Source of the DNA: Erythrocercus mccallii
Lineage: Eukaryota > Chordata > Aves > Passeriformes > Dicruridae
NCBI GenBank assembly: GCA_013397435.1
Contig: VZRG01000305.1
Span: forward strand, 200,081-264,080
Reading direction: 5' to 3'
Length of the DNA: 64,000 nucleotides
The number at the start of each line of letters is the position of its first letter. Positions within the stretch are counted from its first letter, which is position 1. A program made the translations under genes and the position numbers. This document shows, piece after piece, positions 26,801 through 38,660 of this stretch. The notes beneath the pieces are model-generated. The model searched no databases. It worked only from the letters and a program-made list of their open reading frames with translations, and was not told the DNA's origin.

Positions 26801-29800
26801 AAAATTCTGTTCTTAATGCAAAATTCTGCTTAAATGCAACACAGTTGCAGCAGTATTCAAAACATCACTTTTATATTCAACATTAAGAAGACAAGAGAAG
26901 TAAAGAGATTCTTGCCAGTATTGTAGCAACATCTTCTTCTTTTTTTTTTTTTTTAAATACATCAGCATTTCCATTTTAAATGTGATTCCTAAGCACCTAA
27001 AATCTTACTTACAGAATGTGCTCCAGGCTGAAACTCTGCATGGGGCTTTTTCTTCCTCTGTATTTAGTCAAAATTTATATTAGGATTAAATATAATTAAA
27101 AAAACCCAAAATGAATATGTATTCAAAACAACTCTGTATAAACAAGTTAATTCACTGGGGTAGCTCTTCAAGAAGAAAGTCATCATGAGAACCACACCCG
27201 TTTTAGACTAATGTCAAATCCAATAATTCTAGAATAGAAATTGTGATGTAATTTGTACTAAATGTCACTGACTTCAAAGGACACACAGGAACTGATGCTT
27301 TCTTAAGGAAGATTTTGAAACACCAGAAGAGTTATCTGAAGTGGTTGAGAACAGAATTATAAAACAAAGATAGCTAAGTATGAAGGCTACTCTCCACATC
27401 ATTTGTCTTTTTCAAGTTGCATCTCCTCCCTTTCAGCAGCATTACAACCTCTTGCCTTCTCTGCACTGCTTGTGACCTTGGTGGCAGGGACGGCCTCAGA
27501 ACTACTGATTCTGCACCTTAGGATCAGTAGTATCTATTAATGATCCTTCCTTTCTAACCTGTTTGGTTAAAAGGGCTGGTGCTTCTTAAATAGTAAACTT
27601 TGCTAACCAGATCTCCTTCAGTGGGAGTCTAAGGAAAATCTCATAAAAACTTGTGCTTTTAGATCTGTCAGGGCAGCAGCCTTTAGCAAGGCTGCAGTGG
27701 GAACTTCTGCAACCAACATGAAGGTAACCATGCAAAACAGTATCATCTCTTGAAAATATACAGGATCTAAGTCTGCAGCTTTCTTTACCTCTTTTAGGTA
27801 AGTACCAGCTACCTTGGATTTCCTATCAGTCAGACCTGATGGCCTATGCATTCAGGAAAGATTCAAGTAATACAAGTCTCTATCTAATTAAGAGAGTAGA
27901 AATCTATGTCCTCTATAAACTGACAGAGGACATACATTGCATTGGTTCATATATTACATTCAGGCTTCAATCCTGAATTTATCTTATATTTCAACTCCTA
28001 TCTGAATACAGCAGAGAGAGAGCTGGCTTATCTTCAATAAAACATATGCAACAAAATCTTTAAGATAATTTCACTGTCTAAATCCCCTTGTCCTGAACAT
28101 CTTCCCAAAGAGTAACACTTCTCTGCCGTACTTATTCTGGACTCAAAATCTAAATCCAAGAATTTGACTCCATGCTGTACCACAGTATGTGAAGGTACCT
28201 TGTAGTGCTGGGAGGCAAAGATTGAGCACAAGCACAAGCAGCCAGAGGATTCAGTTTAGCAAGTCAAGGTCTAGCTGAAAAGGGATGAAAAACTGCAAAA
28301 CTATACACTGCATTTAATCCTTTGGTGGATGGCTAGAGAAAATTGGAGAAAAAACTAGTGTGAAACACACCAGCTACAAAACAGTTTCTATACAGGTTGT
28401 TCTAGTTAAAGAAACCACAACAAAGCACAGCTTAAACGGATTAAAAGCAACCTAAGTGTTGGCTCTTAAAAGGAAAAAAAAAGACAAAATATTCCTTGAG
28501 AAAGCATAATTTTGCAATGATAATTCTTGGTGCTACATTTTTAACATTTGCATTAATGATTGCATTAATGTCTGGAAGACAAGCAGAGTAATTCACCACT
28601 GGAACAACTTACGGAGATCAGGCTTTTCTCGAACTTAATTAAATTCAGACTAGAAGTTTTTTTCTCAGAGATACACTCTAGTTCAAACTGAAATTATATG
28701 AAAGCTGTCCTATTACCCATGCTACTGTAGACCTCAGACTAAGTCACAGTGTTCTCTCCTGACTTTATTACTGCTGAATCAATGAGCCTATGACATGACA
28801 CACAATCACTCACTAGCAACTTTTAGCAGCGCTGCTTTCATTGTTTTCTCTTCTTCTGTTACCTTGGTGAGGGTTCTTGTCCTTTCATTTGCCTCTCCTG
28901 CAGTGTCTGTATGTGCACATATATGCTGGATTGGTACCCAGTCTGCAGCTTGTCTTTGTCTAGGATGAGGATTGCCCTGTCATGTCTTTACAGGAGCACA
29001 GCAAAGTCACTGAAGTTTCGCAACCAACAAGAACTGCCTTGAGCAGCTAAATTGCAGATGAAGAAGAGGTCTTGGTGTTTGACAGAAGCAATGACCCTGC
29101 CTTGCCTCCCCCCAAAAGTTAGCCTTTCAAAAAATATTTTAAGGCTGAAGAGGATGAAAGAACTAAAAAGCCATTTTTGCTTTTATTTTTTTTTTAATGT
29201 CTGTTTTTTTTCAGGTACAAATTGCAGGAAGAGATGGTAAGAATATGTATATGTGAGGGAAAGGATGAAATTGCTTGGGAGAACCACAAAAGAGTCTGGG
29301 GTCACTGTTTTCTTGATAGAAGTTTCTTGATCATCTCAGATCTTCCCGGTTCCCGCAAGGCTTTTCTCAGTTACATTTTCTCCCTCCCAGCAGAAAATTG
29401 CACTGATCTTAGTCTTCCAGGCAGAAAGCAGAAAGCCTCACTTGAGCTGTCAGATGAAATAATGGTCTGTGCCTTTTCCTCCAGCTGCACAAAAAACCTT
29501 TCCCAGAAGTTTCTAATTCCTGTAGTCAACTGGAACTACCCTCCCCAAAGCCCCTTTCTTAGCCAGCCTCAGAAGCAAGACTGTTTTGTTCCCCATGACC
29601 CCTGGAGCTGTCTTTAACTGCCAGCCACATTTCTTGAAACACAACTTCCAGTGCCTCCACCTCTGAACCGCTTCTTACAAATTTTTAAATTGTTTTCCCA
29701 AGCAAATCCTTTGAGGGAGAGCTTCTTTACATGACCTCACAAGGCCACGACCTAGTGTTCTTTCCTCCTCTGTCCCTTACATTTTAGTATCATCTCACCT

Positions 29801-32800
29801 GCAAAGTCATATTCAGCCATTAATATGCAAAAAACTTGCAAATTTCATTTGGATCTGTCTCCTTAAAATCTTTAGCCCAAAATCACAAAAGCTTGCTCTG
29901 AGATTTCATCATAGATAACACAGAACCAAAACATCACCCCACACTCAACATTCTCCTCATCTTGAGGGATCAGTCCTTATTTTTCTGCCCTCTGCACCCA
30001 GAAAACACTTCCTCTGAGCACCTTATGGGTTATGGAAACTATCATGGCCTCTACTGGCACAGAACAGTTGAAGAAGGATTCTCCAGCAATTTCATGGAGT
30101 GCTGAGAACATTTTTCATATGGTCACATTGTATTTTCTGAGGAAAAAATCAGAAGTTGTTAGAAACTGTGTCTCCTTTTTCTCAAATCTGTTCCAAGAGC
30201 TCTCCAGATCTTCTAACCAACAATTTCAAGGACCATAGTTTTGGGAGTTTCAGCATTTCCATGAGACATAAGTGAAACAAGGCAGAGAAATAAGGAGAGG
30301 AAGACTAGACATTGCTTTTCTCATTTAATGAAGGGAGTAGCAAAACTTGTGCTTTGTTAGAGTGCAATCAATGAATACTAAAGATGACAGTAAACACAGC
30401 AACATGGTTACCCCATAATCATGGGAAGGGTTCACTTCTTACATGGCACTTAGAATCAGGGCCATAGTGTCAGGTTCAGAGAGGTGTTTCAGCCAGCAGA
30501 TCGTTCCACATTCTGTTTCCTCGGATCCATACTCTGAGCTCGGTTTAGCAAAAGGGAGTTCTGAGCTAGGGAAGATTTCATTTCTGCATGCTGACCACTT
30601 TAATGAAAAGCTTCACCTTGCCGGCATAATACTCTTTAAATTGACCATCCTTGCAGTACTTGTGCCTTTTGATCCACTGCCTCTCATAAAACTGGCTAAC
30701 CTTTAAGTTCATTATGTTCTGAAAAATATTGCTATGTTCTTAAAATCATTGCTCTACATTTAGGGATTCACCAAATTAGTATGTCATATCTAAGCTACCT
30801 ACCTTCAAATTTCTAGTTTCTCCATTTAAGTGGAATTGACTTGCCACAGCACAATGAAAAGATCAATAATTACAGACTCCAATTTGCCATAGATTTGTTA
30901 AACTTCGCTCCCTGCTGTCATATCCTCAATAGTTATGGTCAAAGCTACATCCTCGCAATCTGTTCTAGCTACGTTATGTATGCCTCCAAACACACAAAGG
31001 AAACCAGCTGGAAAAACTGCACTTTATGTTTCAGTGAAGACTGTATCCATCTACACATCTGTGCTCTCAAGAGGTTACAGACAGCGTAACTTTCACCTCA
31101 GTTGTCATTTCTTTGAAGCAGTCCAAGGCAGATGTCCAGAAAGCAAGGTCTGAGAGACCACAGCAGCAGTTTGCCAGTTGTGGACTGTAGACCACTGATG
31201 CCTACTGCAGAAAAGGCTGGCCTTGGGGAGTTGGACAATTCTTGTCACCCACCACCAAATTGCCTTAGAAAAAGCCAAAAGCGTTGTTTTTCATACAAGC
31301 AATTGCTGTAATGGCTACATGTGGGCCTGATTTTCTGAGTCTGAGAAAGATTTTAGCCTGCTAGTAGAAGCTGACTTCTTTCCCAAGGGAAGGTTTCTCA
31401 GGAGAACCTTTTCTCAAAACAATCTTGGTAAATAACTGTCCTTTCTCAAAACAATTTTGTACAGCTGTGCATTTCTGTTTCTCTAGTTTCACCAATGGGA
31501 CTAGAGAGGTGTCGTTCCTATTCACCAATCATGTTAAGTCTATATCAGAACACCTTATAAAAAATAATAAAAATTAGACAATAAAGCCTTCTTTATGCTA
31601 TTTGCCTTCTGAAATATTTGGGGTCTCTCGTGTCCTACAGCAACAGCTACAGAGCTGCCATGTGATCATGTATGGGAAAGGAAGCAGCTCCCACAACTGC
31701 AAATGGGAGAAAGAGTCTATGATGCAATTTTTCTAATAGAAACAGAAGCTCGACTTGTTTCATCCCAGAGTCACCTCAAAATACATGTATACTCTGTAGC
31801 CAGGATCATCTGAAATAGCAAATACAGACTAAGTACATAGGAATAAACAATATCCAAAAAGCCCTTCTGACTCTGCCTAGATCTAAAATTTCTTGCAGAT
31901 TCTGCCATTCAATTTTTATCAGAAGAGCAGATTTATGGTAAAAGCACTCATGAATAATTCACTCCTTTGAGCTGCCACATGCAACTTGGGGAAATCCCAG
32001 CTATAAAACCTTGGCACCATTTAGCTAGCACAAGCCGCACTACTTTTTTACAGGTGTTATTCCACTGACCTACTTGGAGTTATTCCTCCTTTACAGTGCT
32101 AGAAGAAAAGGATTAGGCTGTTCGCTTACCACCTCTGGTAGGCAAACTTCTCTGCCACGTCTTCATAGCAGTAAAAATTCTTCTAGTGTTGGACTAAGTT
32201 TTAGCTTTGGCTCACCACAGCTCCAGTGGCTTGTACATCTCCCCTGCTCTTGGGCCTCCCATAATGATCCATTATCCGTTGGCTTACTTCCTCCTCAAGT
32301 CTGTGTTTTTAAATCATGTTGAGAAACTTAATTGGATCCTAAACAAAAGGAACACAAGTAAAGCCATAAACTAGCCACACTGAACCTGTCTTTATGTTGG
32401 TTTCTAACTTCAAGAGAAATATGGTTTATCCCAACACTCATCCCCTGCCACTGGAGCAAGAGCCTCAGCATGGTATGGGTGCGGATGCCTCAGACAAAAA
32501 GAAAGTGAAACTGTTTAGTCATCTCCCTGTCTTAACAAAGAGGATGAATTTATAGCATCACTCAGTGGCTGCTTATTTTCCTAGGCTTTTCCCCATATAG
32601 ATAAAGCTATGTGGGAGTTCTTCTTCACAGTTAAAGAAAAAAAAAGTATTTATAAGGGTTTTATTTCATTGGATGCCTAAGTGGAGACCAACTAAAATGA
32701 CAATGACTGCACTGCCACCAAGCCACATTCAAAGCCCATATCATGATATACAGCTACACCTACAACTGCATTACAGGGAACAAAGAGCTGGCCTTGGTTA

Positions 32801-33002
32801 TCTTGACATAACGCAAGATAATAACTATAGTGCCTAAGTTAGACATCTGAGTAAATGTAGTCACGTCATTTAAACAATCAACCTACACCAATTTATAGCA
32901 GCTAAGGATCTGATGAGGGATGTAAGAAACTCCTCTTTACCCTAATATGTCCCTTCAGTTTATCCAAATTACTGGCTTTCATCACCTGGCCTCTCCCTTT
33001 TG

Positions 33003-33014
33003 CCCCCCCCCCCC
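33003..33014. repeat. C12 homopolymer
   Basis: Twelve consecutive C bases on the plus strand. Such runs are prone to length errors in sequencing, so the exact count should not be trusted. Confidence 0.9.
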
Positions 33015-35065
33015 AGTTAGGTTTTAGGCAGGTTGAGAAATGACCATCCTCACTTTGGTCTTTTCTTACGCAGTTCCAGCAGCACTGAATGAAATGTGAG
33101 ACAACCATAAAAGCCAGTAGAAGGGAAAATTAGACATGCTGCGTAACTAATTTCTCAACTGTAAGCAAAGTTGTTGGCAATTTTTTCATATCACAGGTTC
33201 ACATTTCTTTGAATTGACACCTACTGAGAACAAGCAATACCTGCTTATGCCCTTCCAGGCAGGATAGGATGCTGCCTGGTCAGCTTGGACAAGCTTCAGG
33301 GGTTGCCATGGTGTGCTCTGAAAGAACCTCTCACCTCCTTGCCCAGGAGCCACCATCCTGCCTCAGAGAAGGGTGCACACCTTCAGTCCACACCAGTGTC
33401 AGGGAACAGGGTTCCTCCTGGTCCCCTGGCCATGTGCTCACTGCTAGAGCTGCCTTGTTTGCTGGGGTGGCTGCAAACAAACAGCTGTAAGCTCCTCTGC
33501 CAGCCCTGCTCCACAGGCACAGGGGGAGCAGGGTCAAGAGAAAGGGGCCAAGTGCAAATTAAAACCAGATGAGCCGAGACAGCAGTTGGAAAGAGGGGGT
33601 GGTTAAAGCCTGTGACGGCTCTAAGTGAAAATAGTCAGACAAAGCAGGCTTGCAGATTGTCACCGAACAGAGAACCTCCTCCACCCTCAACTGCCTGGAT
33701 GGAACTGTATAATGAAGCAGGTTTCAAGAAACCACAGCTCCCAGCAGAGTTAACTCTACAGCAGCTGCTGCACTTTCAAATTGTCAGACACATTAAACAC
33801 AGAAATGCCTGTGGGTCGCAAAGCTGAGGGAAGGGTGAAGTGATGGGGTCAGCTCTAAAGTGCAGAAACTACTCAAAAAGTTGGAGACAGGACTCCCTGC
33901 GGCCAGGAGGGAGTTACACTGGTATCGTCTGGCTGAAGGCTTGGAACAGGGCCCTTTCCCAGCCTCAGCTGTCCTCACCAAGCTGGACAGCTAGTGGAGT
34001 TTTTGTCTTGTGCTTCCTTAGAAGCTGCAGTCACGGCGTGTAACCAGACTGCCCTTGCAGGAAAAGTGCTTGTTTGGAGGGGAGAGAAACATGGGTTCCA
34101 CTACACCCCACTCCTTTGGGGCATGAGCCAGGGCGCCTGTCTGGGACCAGACGCTGCAGGACACCCAAAAAGCTGGCACCTGCACTGCCTCAGCACCCAA
34201 AGTTCAGAGAAAGACGTTACCTTATGGGGGCAAGTGCATGTGTGCAGTGGAGCACTTGCATCAGGCAAAAGTAAGTGCCACTGATCCGCATGTCACCGAT
34301 GACAAGAGGGTGATGATTTACTGGGAAAGCTGCCCTGTAGAAAGCATGCTTGCGGATCCTATTTATTGTCTCATACCCTTCAAATACTCTTACAAAGACG
34401 CCACACAATTACAAGTTAGAAAAAGGAGCGGAGGTAATTCTCCCACACACTGCCAACAAACCTGTGGCCCATCAGCAGGCAGCACGGGTCAGCCAGCCCA
34501 GCAGGGCTCCTCCCAGGAGATGGTGGGCCACCTCCACCAGGGATAAACAATCCACGCTTCAAACCTGGGCCAAAAGCTTGTTGCCAGGTCCATGTAGCTG
34601 CAGACAGCAGAACTGGAGGGAGCTCTGTCAGTAATAGGGGTAAGAGGGAGAGAGAGGTTGTTCCCACACAACACAGCCTCTCCTCTGCCAAACCACAATG
34701 CTTCATGTGGATCTGTAGCCCACATGCTTCTCCAGGTACCTCCAACTCAGCTATGCTGTGCTGGAAACTACAACTCACAAACTGCTGTGAAGATGCCGGC
34801 CCACAGAAGTCAACTTGCCATGCAGCTCTCAAAGGTCACATAATGACTAGACAGGGACTTGGCACAAGAGAGGACAGGCCACTGTGTCTTTGGGCCACAT
34901 TCAGGCAGCCACACAAGCAGCTCAGTTGCTGAGGGGGCCAAGCAGTCTCTCTCACTAGGAGAAAGTATGACTCACCCCCTCCACTTCCCAAAGCACCAGG
35001 AGAGACTCCTCATGTGCAAACAGATAGCCTGGACATCCCCACGCCCCCACGGCAAGAGCACTTAC

Positions 35066-35450
35066 CCCCCAGGAATTGGATGCCTCCTGCCACCCTGCCC
35101 ACAGTCCTGGAGATGAGGTCGGACACACAGCAGCCCATGAGCGCCGTCAGGGCCACCAAGAGAAGCAGCCCGCAGCCCAGGCCCGTCACCACCGTGCAGA
35201 TCCTCCACTCGGCGCTCGGGATGGCCTGGAAGGAGGCATAGCGGCCACACTGCTCCACCATCACGGTCATCTGGCGGCTCTCATCCCGCACCGGGTAGGA
35301 ACACCTCCGGAAAGTGCCGAAGGAAACAGACTTCTCCAGCTGAGACCCCAAGAGCCAGTAGGGCATGAAGAAGCCAACGCAGGAGGCAGCGGCGCAGAGG
35401 AAGGAGAGGAAGGCCCAGACGATGCCGGCACAGGTGAGGCTGGAGGCCAT
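35066..35450 (-). CDS. LHFPL6: LHFPL6 first coding exon (residues 1-128 plus one base)
   Basis: Encodes the N-terminal two thirds of LHFPL6 (LHFP, lipoma HMGIC fusion partner), a four-pass membrane protein of the LHFPL/tetraspan family; its family is about 200 residues long. Recognised from the opening MASSLTCAG, the loop motifs GTFRRCSYPV and CGRYASFQ, and AEWRIC followed by a hydrophobic run. The first membrane segment spans about residues 8-30, the second about 84-108, and the third begins near residue 120 (GRVAGGIQFLGG). The start is the first in-frame ATG, in strong context (A at -3, G at +4). The frame ends at a phase-1 donor: the exon finishes ...CTGGGGG and the intron opens GTAAGTG at 35065. 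Reading past this donor gives residues unlike the family, which supports the boundary. The remaining coding exons were not found in 1-35065 and probably lie beyond the window. Identity is from family knowledge; expression is not tested. Confidence 0.93.
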
Positions 35451-35472
35451 CTTCGTATCTGCTCCAAGACCC
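35451..35472 (-). other. LHFPL6: LHFPL6 5' UTR part of exon 2 and its probable splice acceptor
   Basis: Directly upstream of the LHFPL6 ATG the minus strand carries a pyrimidine-rich stretch (ACTTCTGTGTTTTCCC) followed by two usable AGs. One gives an exon beginning at 35472 with 22 untranslated bases; the other, inside GGAGCAG, gives only 8 untranslated bases beginning at 35458. The two cannot be separated by eye. An acceptor here, with no promoter-like composition around it, implies that a separate noncoding first exon lies upstream, which fits the CpG island at 37-38.7 kb. Confidence 0.5.
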
Positions 35473-38106
35473 CTCACGATGGGAAAACACAGAAGTAACT
35501 GTATTTTAGAGGAGCTTTATGGATAATCCGGAATCTCTCAGCCTTGACAAATCCTCACACTGGGAGAAGCTCGGATCCTAACGGCCAGGGGGATATTTCC
35601 TCCCATCATGAAGTCAAAGGTTTCTAATTAAATAACAAAACACAAAAAAGGAGAATAATACAAGTTCAGTAACGCTGACATTAGAAAAAATATTTGTCTG
35701 CTACAGTCTTTTTTGTTCCTGGAAGACTTCTGAATAAGACATGTCACTTTTCTGTCCCACCCCTTGCGAGCAGACCCTACAATCGCTGTCAGTGACACCA
35801 GCTTCTGTGGTCAGTGTGATGGTGGTGGCCAGCAGCCCAGCTGGCACAGGCTGCTGTGCATATCCAGGAACACTCTGCAGCCACCTTCAGGGGCTCCCTG
35901 TGTACTTGCCTCACTTTTCTCCACTGTAAGTCCTGATCTTTCCAGTACCGATAGAAAAAATAGATAAGGTCTTGCTTATCCTTAGTTAACTAGACCGTTC
36001 TCCTGCAATGCCTGGAGAACATACTTCACTTTATAGATGGTCCTGCAGCTTCAGTGCAAAACCACCCACAGGCTAAGGCATTTCAAGATCAGACCCTTGT
36101 GAAAAAGGTAAAACTTATTAACACACCCCCAAAAGAAGCGATACAAGCTGGCATTTTTTTCCAGCACTCCAAGTTGTTTGGCATCCCTGTGCAAAAGGAG
36201 TCTTCTATCACTTGATGTCCCAAAGTGCCAGGAACCCAAACTCCAGGTGGGCTTCTGCTAAGTGAAAACATTGCCACATTTTTTGGATTCACCCCTACAC
36301 AACCCCAAGGAGCACACAATTAAAACACAGAGGTCTCTCTTTAATAGTCCTGCTTGCATTCAGCCCAGCTCTTCTTTGCCTCTCCCTAGCTCAAACCCAG
36401 GAGCCATAACCCCTTTGTATCCTTCTTAGACAACTCCCAGCCTCTCAGCTCAGTATCAGTGTGCCCAAGCGCATTTGACTGTCACAGAAACCTACATGCT
36501 ATTCCCAGAGGCTGGGAGTGTATTTCTCATTAAATTCATGTGGGATCATTGTCCTAACTGCATTTGTAAATTTATGATCATTTCTCACAGTTGCTGCCAA
36601 ATTAATTCTGATAGCTATTTACGGGGGCTTTTTCTTCCAAGCATGATTAGACACCAATCAGTGAATCCAATTCATGAAAAGGCAATAAAATGAATACTAC
36701 TTCAGCACAAGGAGGGAATGTAGAGAAAGTTTGTAAGTGAAATTAGCCATGTGCAATACACAAAAGTTTTGTTTACTTTTAAAACGCTAAGAAAAGGAAG
36801 TCTCTTCTGTAATATTAAAAAGGCCTGTGCTGCTACTGAGGAAAAGAAAACCTATCTACCCATAGCCTATGCACAGAAATATCTTTCAACCTGTAAAACG
36901 CCAAACGCCTGGGGATAAAAACTTGCCAGAGAGGCATGGGGGGGCCATCATTTCTTCAGAAGCATCATCTAGAGAAAAATCTGTCTTTTGGCGTGGCACC
37001 AAAAGTCTAAGCCAAAGTGGGTCACAGCACTTAGGGGAGATCATTCCCTGAATCGCAGGAGGACGTACGGCTGGAAATAGGGGACAACGTGGGGAGCCCC
37101 AGGGGTAGGACTCTGTAAATCCGGCGGCTCCAGCGGGGCAGCAGCTTTGGCTCCCCGGAGCCTGCCAGATCACAGCCTGGGCGCTCTCCCGGGAGGCGGA
37201 CTCGCCCCTCCGGCCCCGAAACCCCGCTCCCCGCCCTCCAGGGGTAGGAGGGGGCGGCGGAGAGGTACGGCTTCCCCCGAGGGAAGGCGGCGGCCGGGAA
37301 GCAAAACTCGCCGGGGTGATGCCAGGGGAAAACTGCGGGCGAGCGGGCGCAGCGCCCGCGGAGACGACAGGGTGGGGAGGTGCCGGGCGGGGCGGGTTTG
37401 GGGTGCAGGGGACCTCGGAGGGGCAGGGGATCCGAGAGGGGCAGAAGACGCGGGAGGAGAAGGGCTTGTGGGGACAGGGGGTGCGACAGGAGCAGAATGG
37501 GAGAGAGAAGAGAATGCAGGCGGGGACGGACTGGAAAGGCAAGAGGTGCCGAGAGTGCGGGGAATCCGAGCGGCCGAGAGGAAGGAGAGCCGGAAAACTG
37601 CGGGGCCGGGAAGGAAGAGAGGTCCGGGGTGGCAGGGAGATAGGGAAAGGACGGGGGCCCAGGAGAAGAAGGATTCGGGAAGACAAGAGGATGAGAGAGT
37701 GCTGGGAATCCGAGCAGGGAAGGGAGTCTAGAGGGTCCAGATGCAACGGGTAAGGGATGTGGCCACGCTGAGTGTCAGAGCGGGGAAAGGGAACGCAGGA
37801 GGGAAAGAGGGTCCGGGGATGCAGGGGATGTGGCCGTGCAGGGTGGGGACGGGTCGGGGAGGAAAAGGACGTTCTGAAGCCTCGGGGATCCGGAGTCACG
37901 CAGGGGATGCAATGTACCGGGAGGTACGCGAGGGAAAGCAGGGCTTCGAGAAAGCAAGGAGGTGCAGGGGGTCCGTGAGGGGCAGGGAATTCAGCCGCCC
38001 AGGGAGCGTGGGAGAGCCGGTGTCTGGAAGGAGCAGGAGCGGCGAGGGGTCTCGGAGTGCCCAGGAGGGGGGCAGGCGGGGTGCCGGGGAGCGAAGGGCT
38101 ACTTAC
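35473..38106 (-). other. LHFPL6: LHFPL6 intron 1 (predicted)
   Basis: Sequence between the predicted noncoding exon and the coding exon. The part nearer the coding exon (35.5-36.9 kb) is ordinary mixed sequence without a recognisable gene, repeat or conserved frame. The part from 37.05 kb on belongs to the CpG island and its purine-rich tract. No alternative promoter was recognised closer to the coding exon. Confidence 0.45.
37230..38065. repeat. Purine-rich, degenerate repetitive tract on the plus strand
   Basis: The plus strand is strongly G+A biased and repeats related short phrases such as GGGGATCCGAGAGG, GGGAATCCGAGC and GCAGGGGATG at irregular spacing, as in an eroded minisatellite. 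The composition leaves few minus-strand stop codons and so creates a 433-codon open frame (36886-38187, minus) rich in Pro and Ser, with no recognisable domain. I treat that frame as a by-product of the composition. Runs of G suggest G-quadruplex or triplex potential. If the LHFPL6 first exon is right, this tract is transcribed as the C/T-rich start of its first intron. Confidence 0.55.
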
Positions 38107-38400
38107 GGACGCGCCGGGCGTGGAGGCTGCCTGCCGCGGCTGCCGGGAGCACATGGACGCGGAGCCGGCGGGCGGCGGCCGCCCCAAGTGACTCTACCCG
38201 CGGTCCCGGCACGGAGGCGAAGCGGGTGCTCCGAGGCGGGCGGGACCAGGACCGGGACCCTCCCCAGCCCGGCCCGTCCTTTCCTCCGCACGTTCCTCTC
38301 TCCTCCCGTTTGATTCCTCGGGAGGCAGCGCACTCCGCCGCCTCTCCTCCCCCTTCCCCGCCGCCGCCTCCCCGGGCGGGACCCGCCGCGGTCGGCGCAG
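38107..38400 (-). other. LHFPL6: Probable noncoding first exon of LHFPL6
   Basis: The minus strand has a near-ideal intron opening, GTAAGTAG, at 38106 inside the densest part of the CpG island, 2.6 kb upstream of the coding exon. The exon side (GCGTCC) is a weak match to the donor consensus. Human LHFPL6 also begins with a noncoding exon separated from the ATG exon, which is the reason for this call. The upstream limit is a guess because no TATA box or other precise start is visible; the coordinate given is only nominal. An ATG at 38154 opens a small upstream frame that stays open through the donor. Junction-spanning RNA reads would settle it. Confidence 0.42.
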
Positions 38401-38660
38401 TTGCGGGGCCGCGGACGGGGCCGGGGGCGAGGGGCCGGGCGGCGGCGGCGAACGGGAGAACGGGGGCGCGTCCCCGAGCCCTCACGGGGCGGGGCGGTGG
38501 TCCCGGCCCCGCGGGGTCGCTGCGGGGGTGAGTCCCGGCCTCCCGAGCCCGCCCTGGACTGCGACGGGGCTGTCTCGGGTCCCGGGGCCGGGTTGGTGAG
38601 GGGGTGGCCGGGAGAGCTGCGGCCTCGCCGGGCTCAGCGGTTCAGTGAGGGGTGCAAGGG

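Larger units (their letters stand above)
20586..35064 (-). other. Presumed LHFPL6 large intron, proximal block
   Basis: Runs from the CR1 tail to the donor of the LHFPL6 coding exon. No other exon was recognised. Simple-sequence content: a CA run at 22104-22119, a CTCCT-type run at 23875-23897, a T15 run at 26940-26954 and a C12 run at 33003-33014. From about 33.2 kb to the exon GC content rises and open frames appear in many frames at once (up to 138 codons, 34416-34832 minus), without recognisable domains. A 131-codon plus frame at 29222-29617 is also unrecognised and probably chance. Confidence 0.5.
37050..38660. promoter_or_regulatory. CpG island covering the LHFPL6 start region
   Basis: GC content and CpG density rise sharply here from the AT-rich surroundings. 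CpG is densest at 37140-37420 and 38100-38660. A GC box of the Sp1 type (GGGGCGGGGC) is visible near 38486-38497. The island sits where the LHFPL6 promoter is expected, upstream of the coding exon on the minus strand. The middle, about 37.4-38.06 kb, has fewer CpGs and is dominated by G and A on the plus strand. No TATA box was recognised, so a dispersed CpG-type promoter is likely. Plus-strand transcription from the same island cannot be excluded. Confidence 0.75.

Noticed and set aside
29222..29617. 131-codon plus-strand frame
   Set aside because: No recognisable motif, no neighbouring exon-like signals; probably chance.
34416..34832. 138-codon minus-strand frame near the LHFPL6 exon, considered as a further LHFPL6 exon
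   Set aside because: Does not resemble the remaining LHFPL6 protein (no third or fourth membrane segment with the family pattern), and several other frames are open in the same GC-richer stretch.
35076..35498. 140-codon plus-strand frame
   Set aside because: Antisense shadow of the LHFPL6 coding exon; its composition follows from the real frame.
36886..38187. 433-codon minus-strand open frame, Pro/Ser-rich
   Set aside because: Lies in a purine-biased tract in which minus-strand stops are rare; no domain, strong low complexity, and it runs straight through a good splice donor at 38106. Treated as a compositional frame.
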